In this document: piece after piece, positions 1 to 8,432 of the stretch
Numbering within the stretch: position 1 is the stretch's first letter
Layout: every line of letters starts with the position of its first letter
Assembly: GCF_017908035.1 (NCBI RefSeq)
Contig: NZ_JAEQMU010000001.1
Coordinates: 1,364,001-1,428,000 of the forward strand
Direction: 5' to 3'
DNA from: Sphingobacterium tabacisoli
GTDB taxonomy: Bacteria > Bacteroidota > Bacteroidia > Sphingobacteriales > Sphingobacteriaceae
DNA: 64,000 nt
Notes under the pieces: model-generated
What the model saw: the letters and a program-made list of their open reading frames with translations, nothing else
Database searches by the model: none
Told to the model about the DNA's origin: nothing
Program-made: the position numbers and the translations under genes

Positions 1-19
1 ATCACTGCTGAAGATACGC

Positions 20-433
20 CTAGTATTGATCGATAAAATATTTCAATAAATCCGTTGTAGTAACAATCCCTACCAATTCTTCGTCTTTAACAACTGGTAT
101 AGAATGGAAAGTAACCCTGGATAGCGTCTCCGTTACTTCTTTAATCGTGGCATCAGGACCTACTATAACCGGTGATTTAGCCATCAATTGAGGAATAGTG
201 TACATATCATACACCACCGCTTCAATATCATTCTCTTCTGTTACATCGGCGTAGCTGATTTTTAGCAGATCAGAGTAACTCACAACACCGACCAATTTCT
301 TATCTTCAACAATAGGAAGATGACGGATATTGTGCTTCTTAAATAGTTTTTCTGCATCATACAAACTGTCTTTTGGAGTTAAGGTAACCAACTCCCTGGT
401 CATAATCTCTGATACTGGAACTCGCTGTTTCAT
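20..433 (-). CDS. CBS domain protein
   Basis: This 137-residue protein is made almost entirely of two CBS repeats, roughly residues 7-60 and 80-135. The pair motifs are visible: a first half with VSEIMTRELVTLTPKDSLYD and a second with SPVIVGPDATIKEVTETLS, each closing with a GVV/GIV-T/S-DLL segment. Paired CBS domains usually form a Bateman module that binds adenosine nucleotides, but no catalytic or transport domain is attached, so this is a stand-alone regulator or sensor. The ATG lies on the minus strand, divergent from fabG. The target is unknown. Confidence 0.9.
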   Translation of the reverse strand: MKQRVPVSEIMTRELVTLTPKDSLYDAEKLFKKHNIRHLPIVEDKKLVGVVSYSDLLKISYADVTEENDIEAVVYDMYTIPQLMAKSPVIVGPDATIKEVTETLSRVTFHSIPVVKDEELVGIVTTTDLLKYFIDQY

Positions 434-817
434 ACTATTTTATTTTAATGATTCCCTTTATTACTATACTCAAATATCAGCATCTTAATACACATAAAAC
501 AGGACGCACATCACTTAAAAAAGTGATTTACAAACAGATATATATCATATTTTATTCGCAACTTGAAATCTGACCCTATTTTTCTCTATTAGGCTACGTT
601 TTCACTCTCTTCCCCCCTCCTAAATCAGTCATAACAACGCTTTTTAGATTTTAATGGATTTTATAAAAGCCTTCCCGTTTTAATTTAATCAGCACTTTAC
701 AGCTCTTATTAAAATCGTTTTTTAATAAACTTAACGTTATGTCAAAATTTACCTATTTTTGCGAACTACAGATTAAATTATCATTTTGTCTCAAAGAAAT
801 AAGTTAGAATTAATATA
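434..817. other. Intergenic region with divergent promoters
   Basis: This AT-rich spacer separates the divergent CBS gene and fabG. It has no open reading frame I can support. The only clear signal is a TATTTTTG box at 754-761 reading towards fabG, followed by the leader cassette. Confidence 0.5.
754..761 (+). promoter_or_regulatory. Bacteroidota -7 box upstream of the fabG leader
   Basis: TATTTTTG fits the Bacteroidota -7 consensus TAnnTTTG. A good -33 TTG is not obvious (TTAACG lies about 20 bases upstream). Initiation near 767-770 would give a leader of about 190 bases containing the whole conserved cassette. Confidence 0.45.
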
Positions 818-961
818 CATATGAAATATCCATGTGGTACAGACTGCACAAACACGAATGAATATAGTTTGGATATTCCATATGACAGATAAAAAACAAA
901 CCGAGTGAAACGAGCTCATTTAAACAAATGAAAATAGACACTGATAAATAATTATTTACAT
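818..961 (+). promoter_or_regulatory. Conserved leader cassette upstream of fabG
   Basis: This leader is nearly identical to the one in front of the SLC13 carrier (16577-16697, minus strand). It begins with CATATGAAATATCC (818-831), which pairs with GGATATTCCATATG (871-884) over 14 positions with one mismatch. It then has a conserved AAACAAACCGAG tract, a GAG...GCTC hairpin, and ends in AATAATTATTTACAT directly before the ATG, as in the other copy. This copy has about 25 extra bases between hairpin and start. It encloses a 23-codon upstream frame. I infer a cis-acting RNA or leader-peptide control element; it matches no riboswitch I recognise. Confidence 0.6.
821..892 (+). CDS. Conserved 23-residue upstream ORF
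   Basis: An ATG-to-TAA frame of 24 codons starts with MKYPC and ends with NEYSLDIPYDR. The copy upstream of the SLC13 gene (16620-16691) has the same length, start and stop, and differs at only four residues (G/S, T/S, D/N, T/R), keeping both cysteines of the CxxxC pair. Its stop lies 69 bases before fabG. It could be a leader peptide that controls fabG translation or a small protein. The reverse possibility, that conservation comes from the RNA stem alone, cannot be excluded, because the frame's ends form the inverted repeat. Confidence 0.5.
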   Translation: MKYPCGTDCTNTNEYSLDIPYDR

Positions 962-1705
962 ATGAAACTACTCGAAGGAAAAACAGCCTTAGTTACCGGA
1001 GCATCAAAAGGGATAGGCCGCAAGATCGCGGAGGTATTTGCACAACATGGTGCCAACGTAGCTTTTACCTACCTATCCTCTGTTGAGAAGGGTCAGGCCC
1101 TAGAAACGGAGTTACAGGCTTTTGGCACAAAGGTAAAAGGATACCGTTCGGATGCTTCCAAGTTTGATGAAGCCGAACAACTTATCAATGATATCGTTAC
1201 CGAGTTTGGTACATTAGACATTGTGGTAAACAATGCTGGAATCACAAAAGACGGTCTTTTAATGCGTATGACAGAAGAAAACTGGGATGATGTGATCAAT
1301 ATCAACCTCAAATCCATCTTCAACGTTACTAAAGCAGCTTCTAAAGTAATGATGAAAAATAGAAAAGGTTCCTTCATCAATATGTCTTCCGTAGTCGGTG
1401 TACAAGGCAACGCAGGACAGGCAAACTATGCTGCTTCTAAAGCTGGTATCATTGGTTTCACCAAGTCTGTAGCGAAGGAATTGGGCTCTAGAAATATCAG
1501 AGCAAACGTCATCGCTCCAGGATTTATCCGCACAGAGATGACAGACGTATTGGATCCAAAAGTAGTTGCAGGATGGGAAGCAGGTATCCCGCTGAAACGC
1601 GGTGGTGAACCTGAAGATGTGGCTAATGCCTGTCTTTTCTTAGCATCAGACCTTTCTGCTTATGTTACAGGACAGGTACTTCCTGTAGACGGCGGTATGT
1701 TATAA
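962..1705 (+). CDS. fabG: 3-oxoacyl-[ACP] reductase FabG
   Basis: This is a classical short-chain dehydrogenase of 247 residues, the usual FabG length. It has the nucleotide-binding TGASKGIG motif near residue 13, NNAG near residue 90, the catalytic Ser in NMSSVVG, the YAASK Tyr-Lys pair, and the C-terminal YVTGQVLPVDGGM end typical of FabG. The enzyme reduces 3-oxoacyl-ACP with NADPH in the fatty-acid elongation cycle. Only six bases plus a long gap separate it from the LuxE-like gene. It is preceded by the leader cassette with the 23-residue upstream frame, which suggests post-transcriptional control. A more specialised SDR role is possible but the match is good. Confidence 0.9.
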   Translation: MKLLEGKTALVTGASKGIGRKIAEVFAQHGANVAFTYLSSVEKGQALETELQAFGTKVKGYRSDASKFDEAEQLINDIVTEFGTLDIVVNNAGITKDGLLMRMTEENWDDVININLKSIFNVTKAASKVMMKNRKGSFINMSSVVGVQGNAGQANYAASKAGIIGFTKSVAKELGSRNIRANVIAPGFIRTEMTDVLDPKVVAGWEAGIPLKRGGEPEDVANACLFLASDLSAYVTGQVLPVDGGML

Positions 1706-1864
1706 TCACTATTGGTTCTTTTGGTCTTCAGATCAAAAGAACCAATACTAAATACTCACTTTATACACCACCAGAAAGTGAGCACGCCACAGCAACCGAC
1801 ACACACTTTTTTTTACTTTATTACTTCCCTTTTTCTAGTTTTTTCGATTAAGTTTGCAATCAAT

Positions 1865-2842
1865 ATGCATAGGGATCAGGTTTTCAATATACAGACAGAG
1901 CAGGACTTTAACACAACAGCCCTCGAGATTTTCAACTTTCAGGCACAGCATATACCTGTATACCGCGAGTATATACAAGCCTTGGGTATTCTCCCCGAGA
2001 CAATAGTTGACTATAGACAGATTCCTTTCCTACCGATTCAATTCTTCAAGACACACCCTGTTCTTGCAGAAAACCACTCCCCTAGAATTACCTTTAGCAG
2101 CTCTGGCACCACCGGCATGATCACAAGCAAGCACCCTGTACCAGATCTCGCCTGGTACACCGATAGCTTCAGAAAAGCCTTTGACTTATTCTATGGTGAT
2201 GTCCGACAAATTGCCATACTCGCTTTATTACCGGCCTACTTAGAGCGCGAAGGCTCTTCGCTCATCTATATGGTAGATGATCTTATAAAATCTTCCCAAC
2301 AAGCGGAAAGTGGCTATTTTCTCTATAACCATGAGGACCTTTACAAGCGATTACAGGCCCTACAACAAAAAGGCACAAAAACAATACTGATTGGAGTAAC
2401 CTATGCCCTATTGGATTTTGTAGAAAACTATAGTGTGGATTTTCCAGAGTTGATCGTTATGGAAACTGGTGGTATGAAAGGAAAACGCAAGGAAATGGTA
2501 CGTGAGGAACTACACCAACAGCTAAAAAAAGGCTTTGGCATTCCGCAGATCCACTCCGAATATGGGATGACCGAATTACTATCTCAAGGCTATTCCTACG
2601 GAGACGGTATATTCCAAACCCCTCCTTGGATGAAAATTCTCATCCGCGACACCAACGATCCTCTAACATTACTGACCGATAGAAAAACAGGAGCCATCAA
2701 TGTAATAGATCTTGCAAACTATTACTCCTGCTCCTTTATCGCGACACAAGATTTAGGCAAAATACATCCCGATCAGTCTTTTGAAATTCTAGGCCGGTTT
2801 GACAATGCCGATATACGTGGCTGTAATCTTCTCGTCCAATAG
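1865..2842 (+). CDS. LuxE/PaaK-family acyl-protein synthetase-like protein
   Basis: I start this protein at the ATG at 1865 (MHRDQVFNIQTEQ), giving 325 residues; an upstream in-frame start at 1712 would add 51 residues with no domain character. An adenylate-forming P-loop, FSSSGTTGM, sits near residue 80, and a HSEYGMTELLSQGY segment near residue 235 matches the acyl-transferase/LuxE and PaaK families. Relatives activate carboxylic acids as adenylates. The position after fabG suggests a link to fatty-acyl metabolism, but the substrate is unknown. A TAAGTTTG -7-like box at 1849-1856 lies too close to the start to be convincing. Confidence 0.8.
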   Translation: MHRDQVFNIQTEQDFNTTALEIFNFQAQHIPVYREYIQALGILPETIVDYRQIPFLPIQFFKTHPVLAENHSPRITFSSSGTTGMITSKHPVPDLAWYTDSFRKAFDLFYGDVRQIAILALLPAYLEREGSSLIYMVDDLIKSSQQAESGYFLYNHEDLYKRLQALQQKGTKTILIGVTYALLDFVENYSVDFPELIVMETGGMKGKRKEMVREELHQQLKKGFGIPQIHSEYGMTELLSQGYSYGDGIFQTPPWMKILIRDTNDPLTLLTDRKTGAINVIDLANYYSCSFIATQDLGKIHPDQSFEILGRFDNADIRGCNLLVQ

Positions 2843-2843
2843 A

Positions 2844-3707
2844 TTACTGGAGACTACGGTCATCAAATGTATTGCCTGCATTTAGATCCCCCGTATCATA
2901 CCCTTTCTTAAACCAGGCCGTCCGCTGTTGCGAAGTACCATGCGTAAAAGATTCAGGATTACTATGCCCCTGAGCCTGTTCCTGTATATGATCATCCCCC
3001 ACAGCGGCGGCAGCCTGCATACCATCTACAATATCATCATAACTCAGTTCGATATCCGAATTTTTACTTGCATAATGCGCCCATACTCCAGCATAAAAAT
3101 CAGCCTGTAATTCAGTCATAACCGAAATCTTGTTATACTGCCGTTCACTCATCTTTGCCCGCATTGCATTTGTTTTATTCAATACCCCGAGGATATTCTG
3201 TATATGATGCCCTACTTCATGTGCTATTACATATGCCAATGCAAACTCCCCTTTAGCACCAAAGCGCTGTTTCAGCTCATCGTTGAAAGTCAGATCCATA
3301 TAGATCGTCTGGTCCGCTGGACAATAAAACGGTCCATACGCCGATTGCCCCATTCCACATCCGTCTGTAGGCGTGTTTCGGTCATAGACTACAAGCTTCG
3401 TGGGTGGATAATCCGCATTCGCCTGTTCACGAAACAATTTTCCCCATACATCTTCCGTACTTTGTAATACCACCCGTGAAAATGCCGTTAACTTTTGTTC
3501 CTCAGCACTCAGCTCCCTTACTTCACCTGTTGTCACCTCCTGATTCGCTCCCATCTGTTGTAGCAACTGTGCCGGATCGCCTCCCATAAAAAGCCCGATC
3601 AGTAAGACAATAACGCCACCAATCCCTCCTATAGCCACTTTTCCACCAGAAGACATACCTCTTCTATCCTCAAAATTATCACTTTGTCGACCGCCTTGCC
3701 ATTTCAT
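2844..3707 (-). CDS. Neutral zinc metallopeptidase, YpfJ family
   Basis: This is a membrane-anchored protein of 287 residues. After a hydrophilic, Gly-rich N-terminus, one transmembrane segment lies at about residues 24-44. The soluble domain carries the family signature DGCGMGQSAYGPFYCP and the zinc-binding HEVGHH motif near residue 165, followed by an acidic ELQADFYAG segment that supplies the third ligand. The family (putative zinc peptidase, PF04228) has few characterised members and its substrates are unknown. The gene is convergent with the LuxE-like gene, with stops one base apart. Confidence 0.9.
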   Translation of the reverse strand: MKWQGGRQSDNFEDRRGMSSGGKVAIGGIGGVIVLLIGLFMGGDPAQLLQQMGANQEVTTGEVRELSAEEQKLTAFSRVVLQSTEDVWGKLFREQANADYPPTKLVVYDRNTPTDGCGMGQSAYGPFYCPADQTIYMDLTFNDELKQRFGAKGEFALAYVIAHEVGHHIQNILGVLNKTNAMRAKMSERQYNKISVMTELQADFYAGVWAHYASKNSDIELSYDDIVDGMQAAAAVGDDHIQEQAQGHSNPESFTHGTSQQRTAWFKKGYDTGDLNAGNTFDDRSLQ

Positions 3708-3859
3708 ATTTTTCTGATTTAAGTTAATTTATTGTAACCCGTAGCACAAAATCTCTGCCAAAACAAGGCCTGTTCAAAATGACAGGTCAAACGTTAACCC
3801 ACTCCGTACAAATACCTGTCTAACCCAAGTGTTGCGTAAAAATTTCGTATCTTTACCGC

Positions 3860-4438
3860 ATGAATTTAGAGAACTTATTAGCCGAAAGAAGTGGAAATCA
3901 ATGCGAGCTTTGTACAAGCAGTTCAGACTTGTCCAAGTATGAAGTTCCCCCGACCTCCAATGCCAACCTGGATAACAGTATCTGGGTTTGTGAAGTATGT
4001 AAATCCCAGATAGAAAAAAGAGAACAGCTAAATCCATCGCACTGGAAAGTCTTATCGGACACCATGTGGTCAGAACATGCTCCGGTACAAGTGGTTGCTT
4101 GGCGTATGTTGAGCCGTCTACGCAACGAAGCCTGGGCTGCAGATAACCTAGAAATCCTTTATCTAGATGATGAAAACCTAGAGTGGGCAAAAAAAACAGG
4201 GGATCATGAGCAAGATGGCACAGTGGACTTTCATCAGGATTCAAACGGCGCAAGATTGTACGAAGGAGATACTGTAGTCTTGATCAAAACCTTGGATGTA
4301 AAAGGTTCTTCATTAAATGCCAAATTAGGTACGGTAGTCAAAAACATTCGTTTAGTACCTGACAATACCGAGCAGATAGAAGGAAAGATCGAAGGACAAA
4401 CCATCGTCATACTGACGAAATACCTTCGTAAAGGATAA
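3860..4438 (+). CDS. PhnA domain protein
   Basis: This 192-residue protein resembles the PhnA/YjdM family. An N-terminal zinc-ribbon-like part has CELC and CEVC pairs (about residues 14-17 and 49-52). The C-terminal SH3-like PhnA domain contains DSNGARLYEGDTVVLIKTLDVKG. Despite the name, family members are not phosphonoacetate hydrolases and their role is unclear. It is longer than the usual ~110 residues because a central segment (about residues 60-120) separates the two parts. It ends at a strong hairpin shared with the convergent Crp-type gene. Confidence 0.88.
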   Translation: MNLENLLAERSGNQCELCTSSSDLSKYEVPPTSNANLDNSIWVCEVCKSQIEKREQLNPSHWKVLSDTMWSEHAPVQVVAWRMLSRLRNEAWAADNLEILYLDDENLEWAKKTGDHEQDGTVDFHQDSNGARLYEGDTVVLIKTLDVKGSSLNAKLGTVVKNIRLVPDNTEQIEGKIEGQTIVILTKYLRKG

Positions 4439-4440
4439 TA

Positions 4441-4468
4441 AAAAAGGGAACCTAAAGGTTCCCTTTTT
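4441..4468. terminator. Bidirectional terminator
   Basis: GGGAACCT and AGGTTCCC pair around a two-base loop with A and T runs on the two sides. It lies between the convergent PhnA and Crp-type genes and can serve both. Confidence 0.85.
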
Positions 4469-4489
4469 TATTATATTGTACTAAAACAA

Positions 4490-5122
4490 CTACTGGATCG
4501 TTATTACATTTCTGTTCAGAACTAGAAAACCATCCTTCTCCAAGGACTTCAGCAGCCGCGAGATCACAACCCGAGAGGTATTCAACTCATTCGCGATTTC
4601 CAGATGTGTTTTATTGATTACATTACCTTTATTGATGGTCGCTACATTCAACAAATAAGTCTTCAGTCGACCCGACATATCTTTAAAAGCCAAATTGTCG
4701 ATTGCCTCCAACATCTCATCCATTCTATTATTATAGCTATCGAACACATATTTGCGCCAAGAGGGATATTTAGCCAACCAGTCCTCCATTTTTTGCACCG
4801 GAATCATCAGTACCATCCCATCCGTCTCCCCTATTGCCCGGATATTACTTCGCTTGTCGCCTAGACAGCAGGCCATGGTCATAGCACAGGTATCCCCTCG
4901 CTCCAAGAAATACAATAACAACTCCCCTTCCCCATAGTCATCCCGCATAATCTTAATAGCCCCCTCCAACAATATGGGCATCACCGTAACAGTCTCCCCC
5001 ATATCTATCAGTATATCCTGAGCCCGAAAATGCTTTAACTGTGATACCTCCGCAATTTCTCTAACAAGTTCGGGTTCAAATTGTTCAGGATAGTAGTTCT
5101 CTAAAATTTCCTCTATCTGCAT
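4490..5122 (-). CDS. Crp/Fnr-family transcriptional regulator
   Basis: This 210-residue protein has an N-terminal cyclic-nucleotide-binding fold (about residues 20-120) and a C-terminal winged helix with ANELNTSRVVISRLLKSLEKDG. There is no Fnr-type cysteine cluster at the N-terminus, so it is not an obvious Fe-S oxygen sensor. It is the last gene of a unit with two YeeE/YedE sulfur-transport proteins, eight bases downstream of the second. This arrangement suggests that it controls the transporter, perhaps in response to sulfur compounds. That link is inferred from position only. Confidence 0.9.
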   Translation of the reverse strand: MQIEEILENYYPEQFEPELVREIAEVSQLKHFRAQDILIDMGETVTVMPILLEGAIKIMRDDYGEGELLLYFLERGDTCAMTMACCLGDKRSNIRAIGETDGMVLMIPVQKMEDWLAKYPSWRKYVFDSYNNRMDEMLEAIDNLAFKDMSGRLKTYLLNVATINKGNVINKTHLEIANELNTSRVVISRLLKSLEKDGFLVLNRNVITIQ

Positions 5123-5130
5123 ATTAATAT

Positions 5131-5541
5131 CTAGTGCGGCAATTTATCTTTTAACAGGCCGTAGATAAAGGTACCAAATAAAGCGCTGACAATCACTATA
5201 AGCATCGGTAATACTCCCGCCCCCAATAGCACAAACATAGGTCCCGGACAAGCGCCCACCAATGCCCAACCCAATCCAAAGAAAATTCCTCCCACCAGGT
5301 AACGTGTTACCGATTTTTGCTTCGGAGCGACAGTAACTTGTTCCCCGTCCACATTCTTCGCCGAACGTTTCATCCACTGCACCCCTGCAATACCCACAAC
5401 CAATGCACTCCCCATAAAACCATACATATGAAAAGACTGAAAATTGAACATCTCATATATCCGGAACCATGATGCGGCCTCCGCTTTATACATCACCACA
5501 CCAAAAAGAACACCTAAAACTATAAATACAAGCTGTCTCAT
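5131..5541 (-). CDS. YeeE/YedE-type (DUF6691) sulfur transport protein
   Basis: This 136-residue membrane protein has about four hydrophobic segments and the motif VGACPGPMFVLLGAG, whose cysteine matches the conserved cysteines of the YeeE/YedE family. It is half the size of full-length YeeE and pairs with the next gene, which has the complementary GGCTSGH motif. Family members such as TsuA carry thiosulfate, and conserved cysteines hand it across the membrane. The gene pair plus the Crp-type regulator forms a tight minus-strand operon with gaps of four and eight bases. Confidence 0.85.
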   Translation of the reverse strand: MRQLVFIVLGVLFGVVMYKAEAASWFRIYEMFNFQSFHMYGFMGSALVVGIAGVQWMKRSAKNVDGEQVTVAPKQKSVTRYLVGGIFFGLGWALVGACPGPMFVLLGAGVLPMLIVIVSALFGTFIYGLLKDKLPH

Positions 5542-5545
5542 AAAC

Positions 5546-6094
5546 TTAAAAAATTAGGGGAAACAAGCCATGAACCATAAGCAGGCCTCCGATAAAAAAA
5601 CCAATCACCGCAATCAAAGAAGGTAGCTGCAAATCACTCAATCCAGATATCGCATGCCCTGAGGTACAGCCCCCAGCATACCGTGTCCCAAAACCGATAA
5701 GCAAACCTCCGACAACCAACAATACAATATTCGTCAAGGACATCTCACCATATATCTCGGTCGGAACATAAGCTGTCCCTGCGCTCTCAAAATTCATAGA
5801 CTTCAATTGAGCAATAGTCTCAACAGAAATTGCGGGAACCTGATTATCTGACAGATAATTTACCGAAACATAACCGCCTATGATCGATCCCAGGAGAAAC
5901 AATAGGTTCCAGCGTTGGGCACGCCAATCAAAATCAAAGAAACCGCAGGACTTTCCTGCCCCCGCCATTGCACACATTGTCCGAAAATTGGAAGAAAACC
6001 CAAAACTCTTCCCCAAATAAATCAATGTTAGCATAATCAATGCCACCAAAGGACCTCCCACATACCAAGGCCAAGCGTTAAAAATCCATTCCAT
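5546..6094 (-). CDS. YeeE/YedE family sulfur transport protein
   Basis: This polytopic membrane protein carries the signature RYAGGCTSGHAISGL near the C-terminus and a second cysteine-rich stretch (RTMCAMAGAGKSCGF) near residue 40. It is the partner of the smaller YeeE-like protein downstream and probably forms a thiosulfate or sulfide-type uptake channel with it. I chose the ATG at 6094 (MEWIFNAWPWY, 182 residues) because a TATATTTG -7 box at 6120-6127 would make the upstream ATG at 6112 nearly leaderless; the longer start would add only six residues. Confidence 0.87.
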   Translation of the reverse strand: MEWIFNAWPWYVGGPLVALIMLTLIYLGKSFGFSSNFRTMCAMAGAGKSCGFFDFDWRAQRWNLLFLLGSIIGGYVSVNYLSDNQVPAISVETIAQLKSMNFESAGTAYVPTEIYGEMSLTNIVLLVVGGLLIGFGTRYAGGCTSGHAISGLSDLQLPSLIAVIGFFIGGLLMVHGLFPLIF

Positions 6095-6119
6095 ATGTAA
6101 AAAATATTTCATATTTGCA

Positions 6120-6127
6120 CAAATATA
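6120..6127 (-). promoter_or_regulatory. -7 box of the YeeE/YedE-Crp operon
   Basis: On the minus strand this reads TATATTTG, an exact TAnnTTTG match, about 26 bases before the preferred start codon. No clear -33 TTG is present. Confidence 0.5.
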
Positions 6128-6250
6128 ATCAGTGTACTTAATTTACTCGGTTACTTTTGTTACATTTGCTCCGTCAAAAATCAACAATTAACACACAGTA
6201 TATTAATCGTTTAATTCCAACACATTTTTATACTGCAAAAGACGTAGTCC

Positions 6251-8371
6251 GTGTCAGACAAATCAAATTTAACTTTAAGGAGAATAGTACTATTCAGCCT
6301 TATCCTTTCATTCGCTATACTAAGTACGATATTTATCTATCAATACTTACAGTATAAAAAAGTAGAAGGTAGACTCAATGCTGCCTACTCTTCCGGGAAT
6401 CTACAATCTCCAGCATTATACAAATTATTTTCGACCTTTACGGAAGCCGACAACCTATTTAGATGGTACACCATCAGCTTTGACGAAAATGACTTCATAG
6501 GCTACCGCAATAAACTAGACACGATCAAATTGGTGGTCGACTCGCTGGCAGCGCTACCTATAGAAAGTAATCCTATAAAAAGTAGTGACGGCAACAGTAT
6601 TAGCCAAGGTAGCCTGGCACTGCAATATGCTCAACTTAAAAAACAAGTTGATGATATTGTTTACTATGCACAGGACTCGCTACAGACGCTAACTGCAAGG
6701 ACAAACACTATTTCCCAAAAGCCACGGATTACCCAATCGGACTCCATCATCAGCAGAATATTAAGGGATACCCTTAAGGTCGAGCAGGAGCAAGATACCG
6801 TAGTAAAGAAAAAAGAGGGGCTTTTCAATCGGATATTTAAAGCCAAGAACGATACGCTTGTCAATCACAAGACCAATGAAGTATTGAACGTCAATCAGAT
6901 CGACCTGGTACAACGTAATATAGATCAACTTATTTCAACCAATGAGCGAATCTATAGAAACAACCTACGCGACCTCCGTGCCGTATTCGGAAAGCTACAA
7001 AAGGCCGAAAAAGAACTCATTACCTCCAACTATTCTTTGCTCAACAGCTTAAAAATAGGCATTGAAAACTTGAGACAAATCGAACTGGATGGGATCCGTA
7101 AAGCGGAAGAACAGGATTTTGCACTCTATAAAGAAAACTCGACCAACTTTGGTAATCAACTGATCATTGCGCTAGCTATTATGCTACTCATGATTGTTTT
7201 CCTGATCTACTATCAATATCAGGTCGCTTCATACGAGCGTAAACTTCTAGATGAAAAAGAATACGCTTCGAAGATAGCCGAAGAAAAGACAAATGTACTG
7301 GCAAATATCAGTCATGAGGTCCGTTCGCCACTTGTATCGCTACAGGGCGTGGTCAATATCTTAAAAAACAACAACGATGCGAAGACCATCGACAAAGAGA
7401 TCATACAGACCATCGACAACGACATCAATGTCATCAATAGTACTGTAAATGACATCTTAAACCTGAGCAAACTCGAAGCAGGCTCTCTAGATATCAAATT
7501 TGGTTACATATCCCCTTATAAGCTGATAGAAGATAGCATAGGATTGCATCATTATCAGGCAGAAACAAAGAAACTTGAGTTAATAAACGCGAACAAAGTA
7601 GACCCTCAGCTGATGATTTGGGGAAATGCGTTCCGTTTCAAACAGGTACTTTCAAACCTGATCTCCAATGCCATCAAATACACGCAAAAGGGATCGATAA
7701 CCGTTACTGCAGAAGTAAAAAAAGTCGGAGACAAACAGCGTGTCATTATTCGCGTCATCGATACCGGGATCGGTATTACGGAAAATAAAAAAGACCAGGT
7801 CTTCCGTAAGTATTATATCGCTGACAATAAAAACAAATCTGGAGGTTTTGGATTAGGCTTATATATCTCAAAAATACTGAGCGACCAGATCAAAGGTTCC
7901 ATATCCTTTATCAGCGAAGCAGGCAAAGGGACCACCTTTACCTTCGAAATTCCCATAGAGAAGAGCCATATCGAAGCGATCGAGTCACAGCAACTTACGG
8001 TATCCAACTTGCCACAAGATCTCAAAATCGTCTTTATTGACGATAGCCGTATCGGACTATTCTTTGTACAGCAACTGTTCAACAACAACCAGAATGTACG
8101 TTTATTTGACAATAGCCAACAGGCTTGGGCCTACTTAGCATCAAACCCTGTAGATGTTGTAGTAACCGACCTTATCATGCCAGAATTGGATGGCTGGGGA
8201 ATACTAAACCGCATTCGGTCAACCCCCGCAATAGCCCATACAAAGGTATTTGTATGTACCGCAGAAAACATGCTTCTAGAAGGAAAATCAAATCAGCAAT
8301 ACAGCTTTGATGGCATTATCAACAAGCCTATCAGCGAAAATAACCTAGTTGCGACTTTGTTAAAGGGATAA
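6251..8371 (+). CDS. Hybrid sensor histidine kinase
   Basis: This 706-residue protein starts at GTG: an in-frame stop lies just upstream and no ATG occurs before the first membrane segment. Transmembrane segments at about residues 10-32 and 300-322 enclose an extracytoplasmic sensor region rich in predicted helices. Next come a HisKA domain (NISHEVRSPL, His355), an HATPase domain with the GFGLGLYI G-box, and a C-terminal receiver with Asp640 in VVTDLIMPELDGW. The receiver keeps the phospho-acceptor and a KP pair near the end. The stimulus is unknown and no partner regulator is adjacent. Confidence 0.92.
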   Translation: MSDKSNLTLRRIVLFSLILSFAILSTIFIYQYLQYKKVEGRLNAAYSSGNLQSPALYKLFSTFTEADNLFRWYTISFDENDFIGYRNKLDTIKLVVDSLAALPIESNPIKSSDGNSISQGSLALQYAQLKKQVDDIVYYAQDSLQTLTARTNTISQKPRITQSDSIISRILRDTLKVEQEQDTVVKKKEGLFNRIFKAKNDTLVNHKTNEVLNVNQIDLVQRNIDQLISTNERIYRNNLRDLRAVFGKLQKAEKELITSNYSLLNSLKIGIENLRQIELDGIRKAEEQDFALYKENSTNFGNQLIIALAIMLLMIVFLIYYQYQVASYERKLLDEKEYASKIAEEKTNVLANISHEVRSPLVSLQGVVNILKNNNDAKTIDKEIIQTIDNDINVINSTVNDILNLSKLEAGSLDIKFGYISPYKLIEDSIGLHHYQAETKKLELINANKVDPQLMIWGNAFRFKQVLSNLISNAIKYTQKGSITVTAEVKKVGDKQRVIIRVIDTGIGITENKKDQVFRKYYIADNKNKSGGFGLGLYISKILSDQIKGSISFISEAGKGTTFTFEIPIEKSHIEAIESQQLTVSNLPQDLKIVFIDDSRIGLFFVQQLFNNNQNVRLFDNSQQAWAYLASNPVDVVVTDLIMPELDGWGILNRIRSTPAIAHTKVFVCTAENMLLEGKSNQQYSFDGIINKPISENNLVATLLKG

Positions 8372-8391
8372 CCGCAACTAATATAGAAAAA

Positions 8392-8432
8392 GGAACAGTG
8401 TATTACAGGTCAACCGGATAATACACTGTTCC
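8392..8432. terminator. Terminator hairpin overlapping the ispE stop
   Basis: GGAACAGTGTATTA (8392-8405) pairs perfectly with TAATACACTGTTCC (8419-8432) and is followed on the plus strand by a T-rich run. The right arm is ispE coding sequence, so the ispE 3' end doubles as a terminator for the histidine kinase gene. Confidence 0.7.

Noticed and set aside
1712..1864. 51-residue N-terminal extension of the LuxE-like protein
   Set aside because: The extension has no domain match, while the ATG at 1865 gives a start that fits relatives.
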